Positions 40,515 through 49,735 of a DNA stretch of 52,712 nucleotides are shown in pieces; positions within the stretch are counted from its first letter, which is position 1, and every line of letters starts with the position of its first letter. The DNA comes from an uncultured bacterium. Its GTDB lineage: Bacteria > Planctomycetota > GCA-002687715. Made by a program: the position numbers and the translations under genes. The notes under the pieces were generated by a model. It was not told the origin of the DNA. It was given only the letters and a program-made list of their open reading frames with translations, and made no database searches. The stretch spans positions 1-52,712 of the forward strand of contig CADEGH010000035.1 in the NCBI GenBank assembly GCA_902826835.1. The letters are read 5' to 3'.

Positions 40515-42347
40515 TCACTGGCCCGACGAGGTCTCGGCGGGGCGTCCGTTGCCGAAGATAGCCTCGACTTCGGTCTCGATCTGCTCCTGGCGGCGCTGCG
40601 CCTCCTGCTGGAGGAAGCCCGCGAAAGAGTTCGAGTCGCGCATCACCCGGGGGGTGATGAAGATCAAGAGGCTCTCGTTGACCTTCGACCGCGAAGTCGA
40701 CTTGAAGAAGAAGCCTAGGACCGGGATGTCACCCAGGATGGGCAGCTTGCGGGTGGTCTCGGTCTCGCTCTCGCTGATGAGGCCACCGATCACCGCCGTC
40801 TCCCCCGACTCGAGCAGGAGGGTGGTGACCAGGGTGCTCGAGGCGATCTGGGGCAGAGCGATCTGCACTTCGTTCGGCGTCCCTTCACCCGAGCGGAAAA
40901 TCTGGAAGCCAGCGAGGTTCGGATCCTCGCTGCGACCAACGAGCTGCTCGGCCTCGGGGATCACCGTCATCATGATCTTGTTGGTGCCAGGGATGATATG
41001 CGGCACGAGGTAGAGCTGGAATCCGGTCTGGACCGGCGAGTTCGCAGCTTCTTTGATCGAGTAGGTGAGTCCACCGCTCTGGTTGGACTCGGCGGTGGTT
41101 TCCGCGAAGCGGATGGTACGCCCGACGAAGATCGTCGCTTCCTGATTGTCGAGGGCGAGCAACTTAGGAGCTTGCACGATGCGGGTCTGCTCGTCCGCCT
41201 TCAGCAGGTTGAGGGTGAAGGTGGCCCGGGTGAAGTCCAAGGTGCCGTAGGTGATCCGGTCAGCGAGATCGCTACCCGAAAGGCCGGGCGTACTCGGCGG
41301 TTCGCCGGGAATGATCTCGTTGTTCCAGCCACCGCTGCCCACGTTGAAGGGCAGGCGGGACGGGATCGCACCGCCGGTGAGGCCGACCGAGAATCCGTTC
41401 TGACCGATGTCCACCCCGTAGGTGAGGGCGTCGGTGTTGCTGGTGGTCACGAACTTGACGTCGATGAACACCTGGCCCGGCTCCACGTCGATTTCGGCGA
41501 GCATGCGCTCGATTTCCGCGACGACCGGCGGGATGTCTTTGACCACAATGATGTTGTTGTTCGTGAAGAAGTCGAGTTTGCCGTTGGGCGAGAGCACATT
41601 CTTGAGCGCCCCGATCAGCGTAAAGGTCTTCTCGATGTCGGTGGTGGTCGCCTGCCTGCCGGTCTTCGTTGCGTACTCGGTCTTGATCTCGGGCACGTAC
41701 TTGGCCTGAGGACGGAGGTACTTGATGGGGAACACTTTGGTCACCATCTGGGTCTCGAGCGACGAGGGCTCGACGACGCGGTAGATGTTGTAGCCGTCTT
41801 CCACGACGACGTAGCCGAGCGACTTCGCGACGGTGTCGAGGGCGGTGCGCCACGGCACATCGGTGATTCGCAGATGAACCGGGCCTTCGACCTTCGGGGC
41901 GGTGACGATGCTCGCGCCGGAAATCTTGGCGATCGCGTCGATCACGGTCTTGACGTCCGCCCCCGTGAAGTTGAAGGACACCCTGGGTGGGGCCTCCACG
42001 CGGATCACGTTGGCGCCCTTCTCGACCAGGATGCAACCCGCCGATTCGGCGACGATTTCGAGCGCCGTGCGCCAGGCTACTTGGTTCAGGTCCGCGGTGA
42101 CTTTGGCAGTCACACCCTCGGCGAGGAGGATGTTCACGCCCGACCGCTCGCGGATGTACTGGATGACATCCTGGATCGGCTGATCCTTGAGCTTGAGAGT
42201 GACCCTCGTGTCACTCACCTGTCCCGAGGATGATCCCGGGGTCCAAGGATCCTGCGCCACGACGGCGGATCCAGCCCATCCCGCTCCGCTGAGTACGACG
42301 AGCCCCAGGCACAGTGCTCGTCCCTTCTTCCCCAATTGCAAGAACAT
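40515..42347 (-). CDS. pilQ: Type IV pilus secretin PilQ
   Basis: The 610-residue outer-membrane secretin is the pore through which the pilus passes. After a signal peptide the N-terminal domains follow: an STN-type unit (VTLKLKDQPIQDVIQYIRERSGVNIL) and a repeat (VSFNFTGADVKTVIDAIAKISGASIV). An N0/N1-like region precedes the secretin core, with VEPGQVFIDVKFV and VAPRV-like elements ending in LPILGDIPVLGFFFKSTSRSKVNESLLIFITPRVM. No AMIN domains are present, so it is shorter than proteobacterial PilQ. GAGGAGGG lies upstream of the start. It is the last gene of pilM-pilN-pilO/P-pilQ. Confidence 0.95.
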   Translation of the reverse strand: MFLQLGKKGRALCLGLVVLSGAGWAGSAVVAQDPWTPGSSSGQVSDTRVTLKLKDQPIQDVIQYIRERSGVNILLAEGVTAKVTADLNQVAWRTALEIVAESAGCILVEKGANVIRVEAPPRVSFNFTGADVKTVIDAIAKISGASIVTAPKVEGPVHLRITDVPWRTALDTVAKSLGYVVVEDGYNIYRVVEPSSLETQMVTKVFPIKYLRPQAKYVPEIKTEYATKTGRQATTTDIEKTFTLIGALKNVLSPNGKLDFFTNNNIIVVKDIPPVVAEIERMLAEIDVEPGQVFIDVKFVTTSNTDALTYGVDIGQNGFSVGLTGGAIPSRLPFNVGSGGWNNEIIPGEPPSTPGLSGSDLADRITYGTLDFTRATFTLNLLKADEQTRIVQAPKLLALDNQEATIFVGRTIRFAETTAESNQSGGLTYSIKEAANSPVQTGFQLYLVPHIIPGTNKIMMTVIPEAEQLVGRSEDPNLAGFQIFRSGEGTPNEVQIALPQIASSTLVTTLLLESGETAVIGGLISESETETTRKLPILGDIPVLGFFFKSTSRSKVNESLLIFITPRVMRDSNSFAGFLQQEAQRRQEQIETEVEAIFGNGRPAETSSGQ

Positions 42348-42459
42348 GCTTCCCTCCTCGTGACCAAGTAAGGCGCCGCGGTCGTTCCCCCGGGTGGTCC
42401 TTCTGTCCTCCCACCCTGCGCGCCGCGCCGCCCCGCTTCATTTTTGGGCCCGCCGACGA

Positions 42460-43920
42460 CTACTTGTCGCCGTGCGAGCGCGTGACTTTCAGCCCTCGGA
42501 AATCGAACGTGATTTCGTGGGCTTTGATCGCCGTGATGACCAGGCCTTCTTCCACCGATTCCCCGGGGCTGAAGCTCCGACCATTCACAATGATCACCGA
42601 ACGTGAAGGATCATCGTCCGAAACGATGCAACCTCCGAAGGCGATTTCCTTGGCGGCGAACTCCATATAGGTGCCGGCCCTCTTGTGGGCCGCCTCGGCC
42701 CGCTGCCAAAGGGGTTCCCCCTCCGGAGAGACCGGGATTCGCGGTCGCAGTTCGGTCACTTCGCGGTGGAGAGCCACGACTCGGTCGTAGGCACCCTTTT
42801 CCAATGAAGTTTCCATCTCCGCCACCCTCGTTTCGATGTCGGCGAGGGAGAGCTCGAAGCCGGTTCCGGTGCCACGTTCGGCCTGCAGGGCGCGCAGGGG
42901 CGCCTCGACCGAATCCGCGAAGTCCCGCTGGAATTCGGAGACCGTGAAGGTCTTGGCGCTGACGTGGCGATCCACCACCCCCGACAAGTCGCGGATGCTC
43001 GCGTTGGTCGCCTCTTGAGCCTGGATGCGGGCGATCGGATCTTTGGCCGTCACCTCTTTGGCAATCTGGTCCAAAACGCCCTGCCAGAGTTTTTTGGCTT
43101 CCTCGAGCGCGGTGAACTGTTGACGGCGCAGCTCTTCCGAGATCTTTCCGTTGGCCGCCAAGGAGAGGCGCGGGTCCACGAAGGGATCCCGGCGACCTTG
43201 GACTTCGCGGTAGTCGTAACGGACCAGCTTGATGTCGTTGCCGGGTTCGTTCAGCCGGCCACTGGCCCGCAGCCGCTCGAGTTTCGCCTGCTCCTTCGGA
43301 ATCGGAACCACGTCCCCGGTCTTGGCCTTGGGGTTGTAGACGTAGGTCTCGATTTCGAGATCGAGTTCGTGGCGAACGTCGTCAGCCGCCTTATGGAGCT
43401 TTTCGTCGAACTCCCCACCCTTGAGCTTGAAGGACGGGATGTTCACGAATCGCTCGTATTTGTTCTCGAAGAGATCGAGGAACTTGATGAAACTCGCGGT
43501 GCTCGCCACGAGTTTCAGCTTGTAGGTCACCCGGTCGAACGCCTCTCGGGTGGCCGCCGACTTGGTCTTGCGCTGTTTCGCCGCCGTATCGTCGAGTCCG
43601 GTGACGGTCACTCCCGACTGTCTGGCGAACTCCGTGAGTTTGTCGACGAAGGCGTAGATTTCCGAGTCGTCCGGGAGGATGGCGGCGTGGTCTTTCACCC
43701 GCTCGCGCAGGACCAGCACTCGATCCTCGATGTCGCCGACTTGCTGGATTTCGGTATCCGCCTTGGCGATGGCAGTCCGCAGGCTGTCGTGCTCGCCTCG
43801 CAGCGTGCCGATCTCCTGCCAGTCCGTCCATCCGAGGTAGCCGAGCGCGCCCAGCACGAGGACGCTCGCGCCGCCCGAAATCACGACCATCCGTTTGTTC
43901 GGATCCTTGAGATTGATCAC
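42460..43920 (-). CDS. pilO: PilO-PilP fusion alignment protein
   Basis: The 486-residue protein is over twice the length of ordinary PilO. An N-terminal TM helix (MVVISGGASVLVLGALGYLG) and coiled coil are followed by a PilO-type ferredoxin-like region (about 85-190: YAFVDKLTEFARQSGVTVTGLD, VASTASFIKFLDLFE). Further on is the PilP signature YDYREVQGRRDPFVDP (235-250). The C-terminal 45 residues (SVIIVNGRSFSPGESVEEGLVITAIKAHEITF) resemble the PilP/GspC homology fold, which meets the secretin. PilO and PilP are separate genes in proteobacteria. The gene lies 10 bp after pilN and 112 bp before pilQ. Confidence 0.85.
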   Translation of the reverse strand: MINLKDPNKRMVVISGGASVLVLGALGYLGWTDWQEIGTLRGEHDSLRTAIAKADTEIQQVGDIEDRVLVLRERVKDHAAILPDDSEIYAFVDKLTEFARQSGVTVTGLDDTAAKQRKTKSAATREAFDRVTYKLKLVASTASFIKFLDLFENKYERFVNIPSFKLKGGEFDEKLHKAADDVRHELDLEIETYVYNPKAKTGDVVPIPKEQAKLERLRASGRLNEPGNDIKLVRYDYREVQGRRDPFVDPRLSLAANGKISEELRRQQFTALEEAKKLWQGVLDQIAKEVTAKDPIARIQAQEATNASIRDLSGVVDRHVSAKTFTVSEFQRDFADSVEAPLRALQAERGTGTGFELSLADIETRVAEMETSLEKGAYDRVVALHREVTELRPRIPVSPEGEPLWQRAEAAHKRAGTYMEFAAKEIAFGGCIVSDDDPSRSVIIVNGRSFSPGESVEEGLVITAIKAHEITFDFRGLKVTRSHGDK

Positions 43921-43930
43921 GGGTGCCTCC

Positions 43931-44638
43931 TCACTTCTTGTTGGGTCCGCCAGCCTCGCTCACCACACTGCCCTTTTTCGGGTCAGCGGCTCGCGGTGCC
44001 ATCACCATGGGGATTTCGACCGTCCATGCCTTGGCCGGTTTCAGTCCGTCATCGAGCGACTCGGCCCGGCCCGCCGGGCGGCCCATCGAGAGGAAGTCAC
44101 TCCGGAAAAAGTCGGACTGGTTGGTCGCCTCGTGCAACTGGTTGTAGCGTTGCAGAGCGTCGTCCGAGCCGTTGTTGCTGGCGAAACAAAGGCCCTTGAG
44201 CAGGACCTGCTCCCCCTCTAGGCCCTTGCCTTTGCCGCCACTGGCGGGCGGCTTCACGTCCATGGAGCGGATCCACGCCAAGTAGCGCTCGCTCGAATCG
44301 TCGTCGGTCATCACCCTGATCAACTCGTCAAGCTTGCGCGTCCAGTTCATGCGGGAGGCCGCGATGGTCGTGATGGTCTTCGCGCGGTCGGTGTATTCCG
44401 ACTCCTCGCTGCGCAGACTCTTCACGTAGTCGACCTGCCCCTTGCGGCTGGCGTTCTGCGATTCGAGATCGCTCTTGATGTTGCGGGCGGTGGCGAGTTC
44501 GCCGAAATGGAGCCAAGCCCAAAAGGCCGCTCCGGCGCCCACCGTGGCCACACAGCCCAAGAAAGGCAGGAGCGCCTTCATCGGCGTCCGCTCCTTCTTG
44601 CGCATCTCGGGTGGAAGAAGATTGATGGTCGTGATCAT
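43931..44638 (-). CDS. pilN: Type IV pilus inner-membrane protein PilN
   Basis: The 235-residue protein starts at ATG 44638 with the PilM-binding motif ITTINLLPPEMRKKE. A TM helix (LLPFLGCVATVGAGAAFWAWLHF) follows, then a coiled coil and a periplasmic domain. The INLLP motif inserts into PilM. It follows pilM by 4 bp and precedes the PilO-PilP gene by 10 bp. A frame extended by 14 codons overlaps pilM and is not favoured. Confidence 0.92.
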   Translation of the reverse strand: MITTINLLPPEMRKKERTPMKALLPFLGCVATVGAGAAFWAWLHFGELATARNIKSDLESQNASRKGQVDYVKSLRSEESEYTDRAKTITTIAASRMNWTRKLDELIRVMTDDDSSERYLAWIRSMDVKPPASGGKGKGLEGEQVLLKGLCFASNNGSDDALQRYNQLHEATNQSDFFRSDFLSMGRPAGRAESLDDGLKPAKAWTVEIPMVMAPRAADPKKGSVVSEAGGPNKK

Positions 44639-44642
44639 GGTC

Positions 44643-45677
44643 TCATCCCCTCTGGCCGCGAGCGGCCAAGCCGGCGGCAACGACGAGCTGAGGCGCCGTG
44701 CACGCGAGCAGATCCTGATCGATGCCTTCGCTCACCCGGAAGCTCGCGAACGGATTGAACACCGTCACGCTCTTCTCGAAGATCCTCTCGAAGGCCTCCT
44801 GGGCGGCCGCCAAACGGGCGCCCCCGCCGGACAGAATCACGCGACCCACCGGCTTTTGATGCTGGTTTTGGAAGTAGTCGAGGGAGAGCTGGATCTCGTT
44901 GCCGAGATCTTCGAGCGCCGAGAACACGGCGGTGCGAACCTCCTGCGATTCGGAGCCCTCGCGGCGCTTGCGCGTCTCCGCCTCGTCGGCGCCGAGATTC
45001 AGGCCGCGCGCGATGGCGGAGGTGAAATCCTGCCCGGCCATCGTGATTTCACGCGTGAACAGGGTCGTGCCCCGATCGGTGATATTCACGCTGGTCTTCG
45101 TGAGCCCGATATCCACGAAAGCGAGGACCGCCTCGTCCGGGCTCGAGGCCGCGTTGGTGCCTCGGCAGAGATCCATGACGTTCGCGATCGCGAATGAATC
45201 GACGTCGATCGCCTCGGGCACCACCCCGGCGTCGGAGAGGATCTTCAAGTGGTCCGCGATCTGGCTGCGTTTCACCGCCACCATGAGCACGGGCATGTTG
45301 GAGCCCTTCTTCGTCTCCTCCTCCCCCTCGAGCTTTTGGCAGTCGACCACACACTCCTCGATCGGGAAGGGCACGTACTTCTCGGCTTCGAAACTGATGG
45401 TGTTCTTGAGCTCCTCTTGGCTCATCCGGGCCATGTTGAGGTAGCGAACCACCACTTCTTTGCCGGAGACGGAGGTCACGATTCGTTTGGACCGAAACCC
45501 CCCGCTGGACAGGAGGTCCTTCACCGCTTGGCTCTTCGCCGCGGGATTGTCCGGGGGCACTTCGACCTGACCGAATCCGGTCAGTTCGACTTCGTCCCCG
45601 GAGAAGGCGAGCTCCACGGCTTTGACGGCCGACGAGCCGATGTCCAACCCCACGACGCTCTTGGTCCTCGCGAGCAT
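44643..45677 (-). CDS. pilM: Type IV pilus assembly protein PilM
   Basis: The 344-residue actin-like cytoplasmic protein anchors the PilN/O complex. It shows the ASKHA nucleotide-binding elements: SVVGLDIGSSAVKAVEL, LAFVDIGLTKTSVNI and VILSGGGARLAAAQEAF. GAGGAG is placed upstream of the ATG. First gene of the pilM-pilN-pilO/P-pilQ cluster. Confidence 0.95.
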   Translation of the reverse strand: MLARTKSVVGLDIGSSAVKAVELAFSGDEVELTGFGQVEVPPDNPAAKSQAVKDLLSSGGFRSKRIVTSVSGKEVVVRYLNMARMSQEELKNTISFEAEKYVPFPIEECVVDCQKLEGEEETKKGSNMPVLMVAVKRSQIADHLKILSDAGVVPEAIDVDSFAIANVMDLCRGTNAASSPDEAVLAFVDIGLTKTSVNITDRGTTLFTREITMAGQDFTSAIARGLNLGADEAETRKRREGSESQEVRTAVFSALEDLGNEIQLSLDYFQNQHQKPVGRVILSGGGARLAAAQEAFERIFEKSVTVFNPFASFRVSEGIDQDLLACTAPQLVVAAGLAARGQRG

Positions 45678-45800
45678 GAAATGGCACTCCTCGGTGACAA
45701 CGCCGGTACAGTCCGCCGGCCAGGACGGTGTTTTTCCGGTGGAATCATCGGAGGGGGGCCGGAACCGGCTTGAGGAGTCGCTGAAAAAAAGGTCGCGAAA

Positions 45801-47549
45801 TCAGCGAGTTTGCGACTTCGAGGGCTTTGCGGCGTCGAAGTGGTCGAGGATGGCCTTCGCCCGGTCGCCATCCCCACTCCGCAGGATCTCCGCCACGAGT
45901 TCCTCGGCAGCGCCGAGATTCAGACGCCTGATTCGATCCACCACGCCCGGAACTCGGCTGGCCGCCATGCTCAGACTGCGCAGCCCGACGCCCAAAAGTA
46001 GGGGCACGAAGCGCTCGGAGCCGGCCATCTCGCCGCAGGCGCTGATGTGCTTCCCCGCCGCGTTGGCGGCCAGGATCGCATGCCGCAGGAGCCAGAGCAC
46101 GGCCGGGTGAAAGGGCCGGTAGGAGGGGGCGACCAGAGGATTGGTTCGGTCGACCGCGAGGGTGTATTGGGTCAAGTCGTTGGTCCCGAGGCTAAGGAAG
46201 TCGGCCTCGGTCAGGAGGGCTTCGGCGCAGAGTGCCGCGGCCGGAAGCTCAATCATCGCGCCCGTCGGGACCGCGGGGCCGAAAGGCACACCTTCGCGCG
46301 CCAATTCGGCTTCGACCGCCGAGACCACGGCCTTCGCACGCCTAAACTCCCCGATGTCCGTCACCATCGGAAACAAGATTCGAGCCTGGCCGCGGGCCGC
46401 AGCGCGCAGCATCGCCCGCAACTGGGCCTTGAACACCGCCTCGTGCTCGAAGCTGAGGCGAATCGCCCTCAGTCCGAGCGCCGGGTTGGGTTCGTTGCCG
46501 GCGCCGACCCGGTGGTCCCACTTGTCGGCCCCAAAGTCCATGGTCCGAAGGTAGACCGGGCGATTTCCCATCGCCCGAAGCAGTTCGGAGTAGTGCCGGG
46601 TCTGGATCTCCTCGTCGGGCGCGTCAGCGTTTCCGAGGTAGAGATACTCGGTTCGAAACAGCCCCACCCCGGCGACTCCCAGGTCCATTAGCTCGCGCGC
46701 GCCCTCCCCACTGTCGATGTTTCCCAAGACTTCGATGGGGACCCCGTCTTTGGTGCGGAGAGGCTTCTTTTGGAGCGAGATCGAACGTGCGCGGGACTGA
46801 ACCTTGCGCGCACGGGTCATGAATCCCTGAATCTCCGAAAGATCGGGGGAGATGGTCACTTCCCCAGTCAGCCCGTCGACAATGAGCTGATCCCCGGGAC
46901 GGACCCGTGAAAGCAGCACCCCGAGCCCCACGACCGCGGGAATCCCGAGATGGCGAGCCACGATGGCGGTGTGCGAGGCGGGTCCGCCGCGGTCCGTCGC
47001 AATCGCGAGAACGCGCGTGGGATCGAGAGTCGCGGTTTGGGTGGGAGACAGGTCGTCGGCGCACAGCACCACTCCGCGCGGAACTTGGTCCAACCGCGAG
47101 GAGGTTTCGATGCCCAACAGCCGCGCGATGAGTCGACGTTCAATGTCGCGCAGGTCCGGCACTCGGCTCGGCAGCGGCTCCGGCAGCCTCTGGAGCTCAG
47201 CCACGACCTCCCGAAACCTTCGGGCGACCGCGGCTTCCGCCTGCCAACGCTCCTTGGCGATGAGCTGCCGGGTCGGCCCCATGAGGTGGACGTCGTCCGA
47301 CAGAAACGCCTGGTAGGTCGCGATGATCTCGGCTTCGGAGCCCAAGGAGCCACGCACCTTCGACTCCAGATCGGCGATGTCCCGTCGCACCCGTTCGAGA
47401 GCCCCTTCGAAGCGGTCAAGTTCGAACTCAAGCTCGGCCGGGAGGATTTTGCGTTCCTCGACCTTCAAGTCGGGCGTGCCGACAATAAACGCGGGGCCGG
47501 TGGCCATACCCTCCGAGACCACGATCCCCTTCAGAACCCGACGAGCCAT
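45801..47549 (-). CDS. ptsI: Phosphotransferase enzyme I (PtsI)
   Basis: The 582-residue cytoplasmic enzyme takes phosphate from PEP and passes it to HPr. The active-site histidine lies in GGPASHTAIVARHLG; the PEP-binding domain has VGLFRTEYLYLG and GEMAGS with the preceding active-site Cys (CGEMAGS). Length is standard. It starts 2 bp after the HPr gene. No sugar permease (EIIBC) is encoded nearby, so the pathway is likely regulatory, acting on the EIIA-like protein at 48826. Confidence 0.96.
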   Translation of the reverse strand: MARRVLKGIVVSEGMATGPAFIVGTPDLKVEERKILPAELEFELDRFEGALERVRRDIADLESKVRGSLGSEAEIIATYQAFLSDDVHLMGPTRQLIAKERWQAEAAVARRFREVVAELQRLPEPLPSRVPDLRDIERRLIARLLGIETSSRLDQVPRGVVLCADDLSPTQTATLDPTRVLAIATDRGGPASHTAIVARHLGIPAVVGLGVLLSRVRPGDQLIVDGLTGEVTISPDLSEIQGFMTRARKVQSRARSISLQKKPLRTKDGVPIEVLGNIDSGEGARELMDLGVAGVGLFRTEYLYLGNADAPDEEIQTRHYSELLRAMGNRPVYLRTMDFGADKWDHRVGAGNEPNPALGLRAIRLSFEHEAVFKAQLRAMLRAAARGQARILFPMVTDIGEFRRAKAVVSAVEAELAREGVPFGPAVPTGAMIELPAAALCAEALLTEADFLSLGTNDLTQYTLAVDRTNPLVAPSYRPFHPAVLWLLRHAILAANAAGKHISACGEMAGSERFVPLLLGVGLRSLSMAASRVPGVVDRIRRLNLGAAEELVAEILRSGDGDRAKAILDHFDAAKPSKSQTR

Positions 47550-47551
47550 CT

Positions 47552-47833
47552 TCAGGCCTTCTCGTCGAAGCCGGCGTCGATCAAAGCGGCCACCGCGTGG
47601 ATCAATTCCGCAGCGTCCTCACCCTCCGCCTCAAGGACGATCTGCGTTCCCATCGGCGATGCGAGCATCATCACTTCCATGATGCTGCGGCCATTGGCGG
47701 TCCGGTCCTCGACGGAAAGGGTGAAGCTGGATTTGAAGCGACTCACGGTACGCACGATGAGCGAGGACGGCCGCGCGTGCAGCCCCTGCGGATTCACGAT
47801 CCTCACCTCTTTGCGAACGGAACTCTCGGACAT
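47552..47833 (-). CDS. ptsH: Phosphocarrier protein HPr
   Basis: The 93-residue HPr has the active-site histidine in NPQGLHARPSS and a regulatory-site-like serine in GRSIMEVMML (equivalent to Ser46). The Ser suggests possible HPr kinase control, although no hprK is in the window. The gene is 3 bp downstream of yvcK and 2 bp upstream of ptsI. Confidence 0.96.
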   Translation of the reverse strand: MSESSVRKEVRIVNPQGLHARPSSLIVRTVSRFKSSFTLSVEDRTANGRSIMEVMMLASPMGTQIVLEAEGEDAAELIHAVAALIDAGFDEKA

Positions 47834-47836
47834 GGA

Positions 47837-48829
47837 CTATTCTCGATTCTTCAGGATGTCGGCCATCGCGTCCGCGAGCTTGGCCGGGTCGTGGCGAACC
47901 AAGCCGTCCTCGGTCACGACCGCGAGGTCTTCGACCCGCACCGGAACCGAAAGGAGGTTGCGGCTTCTGACGGGAACCCTCAAGAGCTCGGCGCCGGCGT
48001 GTTTGTACCGATCCGCGATCTCGATCGGAATCGGCGTGCCGTTGACCAAAATCGTGTCGATGCGCTGCAGCCCACCCACCTCCCCGAGCACTCGGAGATG
48101 ATCCTCCAAGGTGAACCCGTCGGTTTCACCCGGCTGGGTCATCAGGTTCCCCACTACCAAGACGGTGCCCTTGGCCGACTGCAGGGCCTCGGCCATGCCT
48201 TGAACCAAGAGATTGGGGATCAGGCTCGTAAAGAGGCTGCCGGGCCCGATGACGACCAAGTCGGCTTCCGCGATCCGGTCACGGATCTCGGGATTGACCG
48301 GGGGCGGCTTCGGGCGCAACTCCATGCCCACGATCGGCTTTCCACAGCGGGAAATGCACTGCTCGCCGGTGGATTTTGTGCCGTCGGGATGGGAGGCCAC
48401 GAGAACGACCCTCACGTCCGTGCTCGGCAACACGCGACCGCGAACCTGCAGGATCTCCCCCGCTTTGGCGACGGCGGCGGTGAAGCTGCCCAGAAGATTG
48501 GTCAAGACCACGAGGCACAGGTTCCCGAAGCTGTGCCCCTTGAGTACCGAGTCGGGGAAGCGGTAGCTGAAGAGCTTGGCGACGAGAGGGTCGCCCTCGG
48601 ACATGGCCACCAGGCAGTTTCGGATGTCGCCGGGAGGAGGAACGTGGAAGTCTTTCCGCAGTCGCCCGGAGGATCCACCGTCATCCGCGACGGTCACGAT
48701 GGCGGTCAGGTCGATATCGAGACGGCGTAATCCACGCAGGCACTCGCTGATTCCGGTGCCCCCGCCGATCACGACGACCTTGGACCGCGCCGGCGCGGCC
48801 CCATCGACCCCCCGCGGCGCGGGGCTCAT
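47837..48829 (-). CDS. yvcK: YvcK/GlmR-family protein (gluconeogenesis factor)
   Basis: The 330-residue protein of the CofD-like/YvcK family has VVVIGGGTGISECLRGLR, TVADDGGSSGRLRKDF and DIRNCLVAMSE, then IGPGSLFTSLIPNLLV. B. subtilis YvcK supports growth on gluconeogenic carbon, binds UDP-GlcNAc and affects cell-wall precursor synthesis. It overlaps the EIIA-like gene by 4 bp (ATGA) and the HPr gene follows after 3 bp, as in the crh/yvcK neighbourhood of Bacilli. Confidence 0.94.
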   Translation of the reverse strand: MSPAPRGVDGAAPARSKVVVIGGGTGISECLRGLRRLDIDLTAIVTVADDGGSSGRLRKDFHVPPPGDIRNCLVAMSEGDPLVAKLFSYRFPDSVLKGHSFGNLCLVVLTNLLGSFTAAVAKAGEILQVRGRVLPSTDVRVVLVASHPDGTKSTGEQCISRCGKPIVGMELRPKPPPVNPEIRDRIAEADLVVIGPGSLFTSLIPNLLVQGMAEALQSAKGTVLVVGNLMTQPGETDGFTLEDHLRVLGEVGGLQRIDTILVNGTPIPIEIADRYKHAGAELLRVPVRSRNLLSVPVRVEDLAVVTEDGLVRHDPAKLADAMADILKNRE

Positions 48830-49296
48830 GATCCGCTCGGCGCCGCCTCTCGCAGCACGTCGGCAATCGCGGCGGTGCTGTTGGCCGAAAGGATGAAGCG
48901 GCGCCAGTCGCGATTCCTCAGCGTTTGCGCCAGGAAACGCAACACTTGGAGATAATGCTCGCGGTCGGATTCCGGGCCCGCAAGACAGAAGAGCACCTTG
49001 GTGGGCTGCCCATCCACGGCGCCGAGATCGAATCCCCGGCTGTGCCGCGCCAACAGGAGTTGCAATCGAGTCAGGTCGGGATGAAAAATGTGGGGCAGCG
49101 CCATCCCGAATCCGAACGCCGTGCTCCCCTGCTTTTCGCGGGCCAAGAAGGCGTCGCGCATCGCCGCCGCAGAGGACGCGGGCGCGAGTCCCGCCCCCAC
49201 CAGGCTCTGCGCCACCTCGAGGAAGGCTCCGCTGGCGTCCGCGGAGCGCAATGCTTCGATCCCTAGATACTGATCAATCAGGGCGCTCAGGGTCAT
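48826..49296 (-). CDS. PTS EIIA (nitrogen/fructose type) regulatory protein
   Basis: The 156-residue EIIA domain has the phosphorylated histidine in FGFGMALPHIFHPD and a body consistent with the family (LGAVDGQPTKVLFCLAGPESDREHYLQVLRFLAQTL). The start is ATG 49296; a longer frame upstream has no family similarity. As no transporter is present it should act like EIIA-Ntr, as a regulator. It overlaps yvcK by 4 bp, and together with HPr and PtsI forms a complete phosphorelay. Confidence 0.88.
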   Translation of the reverse strand: MTLSALIDQYLGIEALRSADASGAFLEVAQSLVGAGLAPASSAAAMRDAFLAREKQGSTAFGFGMALPHIFHPDLTRLQLLLARHSRGFDLGAVDGQPTKVLFCLAGPESDREHYLQVLRFLAQTLRNRDWRRFILSANSTAAIADVLREAAPSGS

Positions 49297-49735
49297 CGAC
49301 TCACTCAGCGGTAAGGACCAGGAGTTTCGGCTCGGGCACGCCCCAGTTCTATGGGCGGAGTCCCCTCGGCTCAACTGCCCTGCATTTCCATGAGGAGCCG
49401 AGGCGCCGATCTTTGGGGGATCAAAGGGAGACTTTCGCTCAGACAACCCGGCCCACCTTGTCGGTGAAGCCGGCGCAGAGTCCCCTGAATCCCGGCCGGG
49501 CGCGCGGTGAAAAACGTGGGTCCCGCGTCGGTCACGAGATGTCGGCGGGAGTCGAGCTGTCGCTGCCCCGATCGGCGATTGAAGGGAGAACCGACGAGGG
49601 CGCCGTTCCGACGCAGCGAGCCGCCGGATGAACTCTCGTCAACCGTCTTCCGCGGCTGGTCCCCTCAGGACGGGGCGGCTGCGCGAGCGAACTCCGCCAC
49701 GGGCTGTTCAGGTGCTACCCGAACCTTGGCGAGAA
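49297..49735. other. Non-coding interval between hpf and the EIIA-like gene
   Basis: Frames here are low-quality and overlap neighbouring genes. An 8-bp GTTCAGGT/ACCCGAAC stem with one G.U pair lies just after the hpf stop (49706-49724), without a T-run. I see no clear promoter. In many bacteria rpoN, hpf and the EIIA-Ntr gene are contiguous; here the linking DNA is empty. Confidence 0.4.

Noticed and set aside
45712..45730. Possible sigma54 promoter before pilM (CTGGCCGGCGGACTGTA)
   Set aside because: The -12 GC is replaced by GT and several -24 positions differ.
45781..45808. Hairpin with T7 near the ptsI stop as a terminator
   Set aside because: The T-run lies within the loop, between CGCTGA and TCAGCG, rather than after the stem.
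49297..49446. N-terminal extension of the EIIA-like protein
   Set aside because: The extra 50 residues are Ser/Gly/Pro-rich with no EIIA similarity; the domain begins exactly at ATG 49296.
49251..49631. 126-residue plus-strand frame in the hpf-EIIA gap
   Set aside because: No family features, overlaps the start of the EIIA-like gene and has no Shine-Dalgarno.
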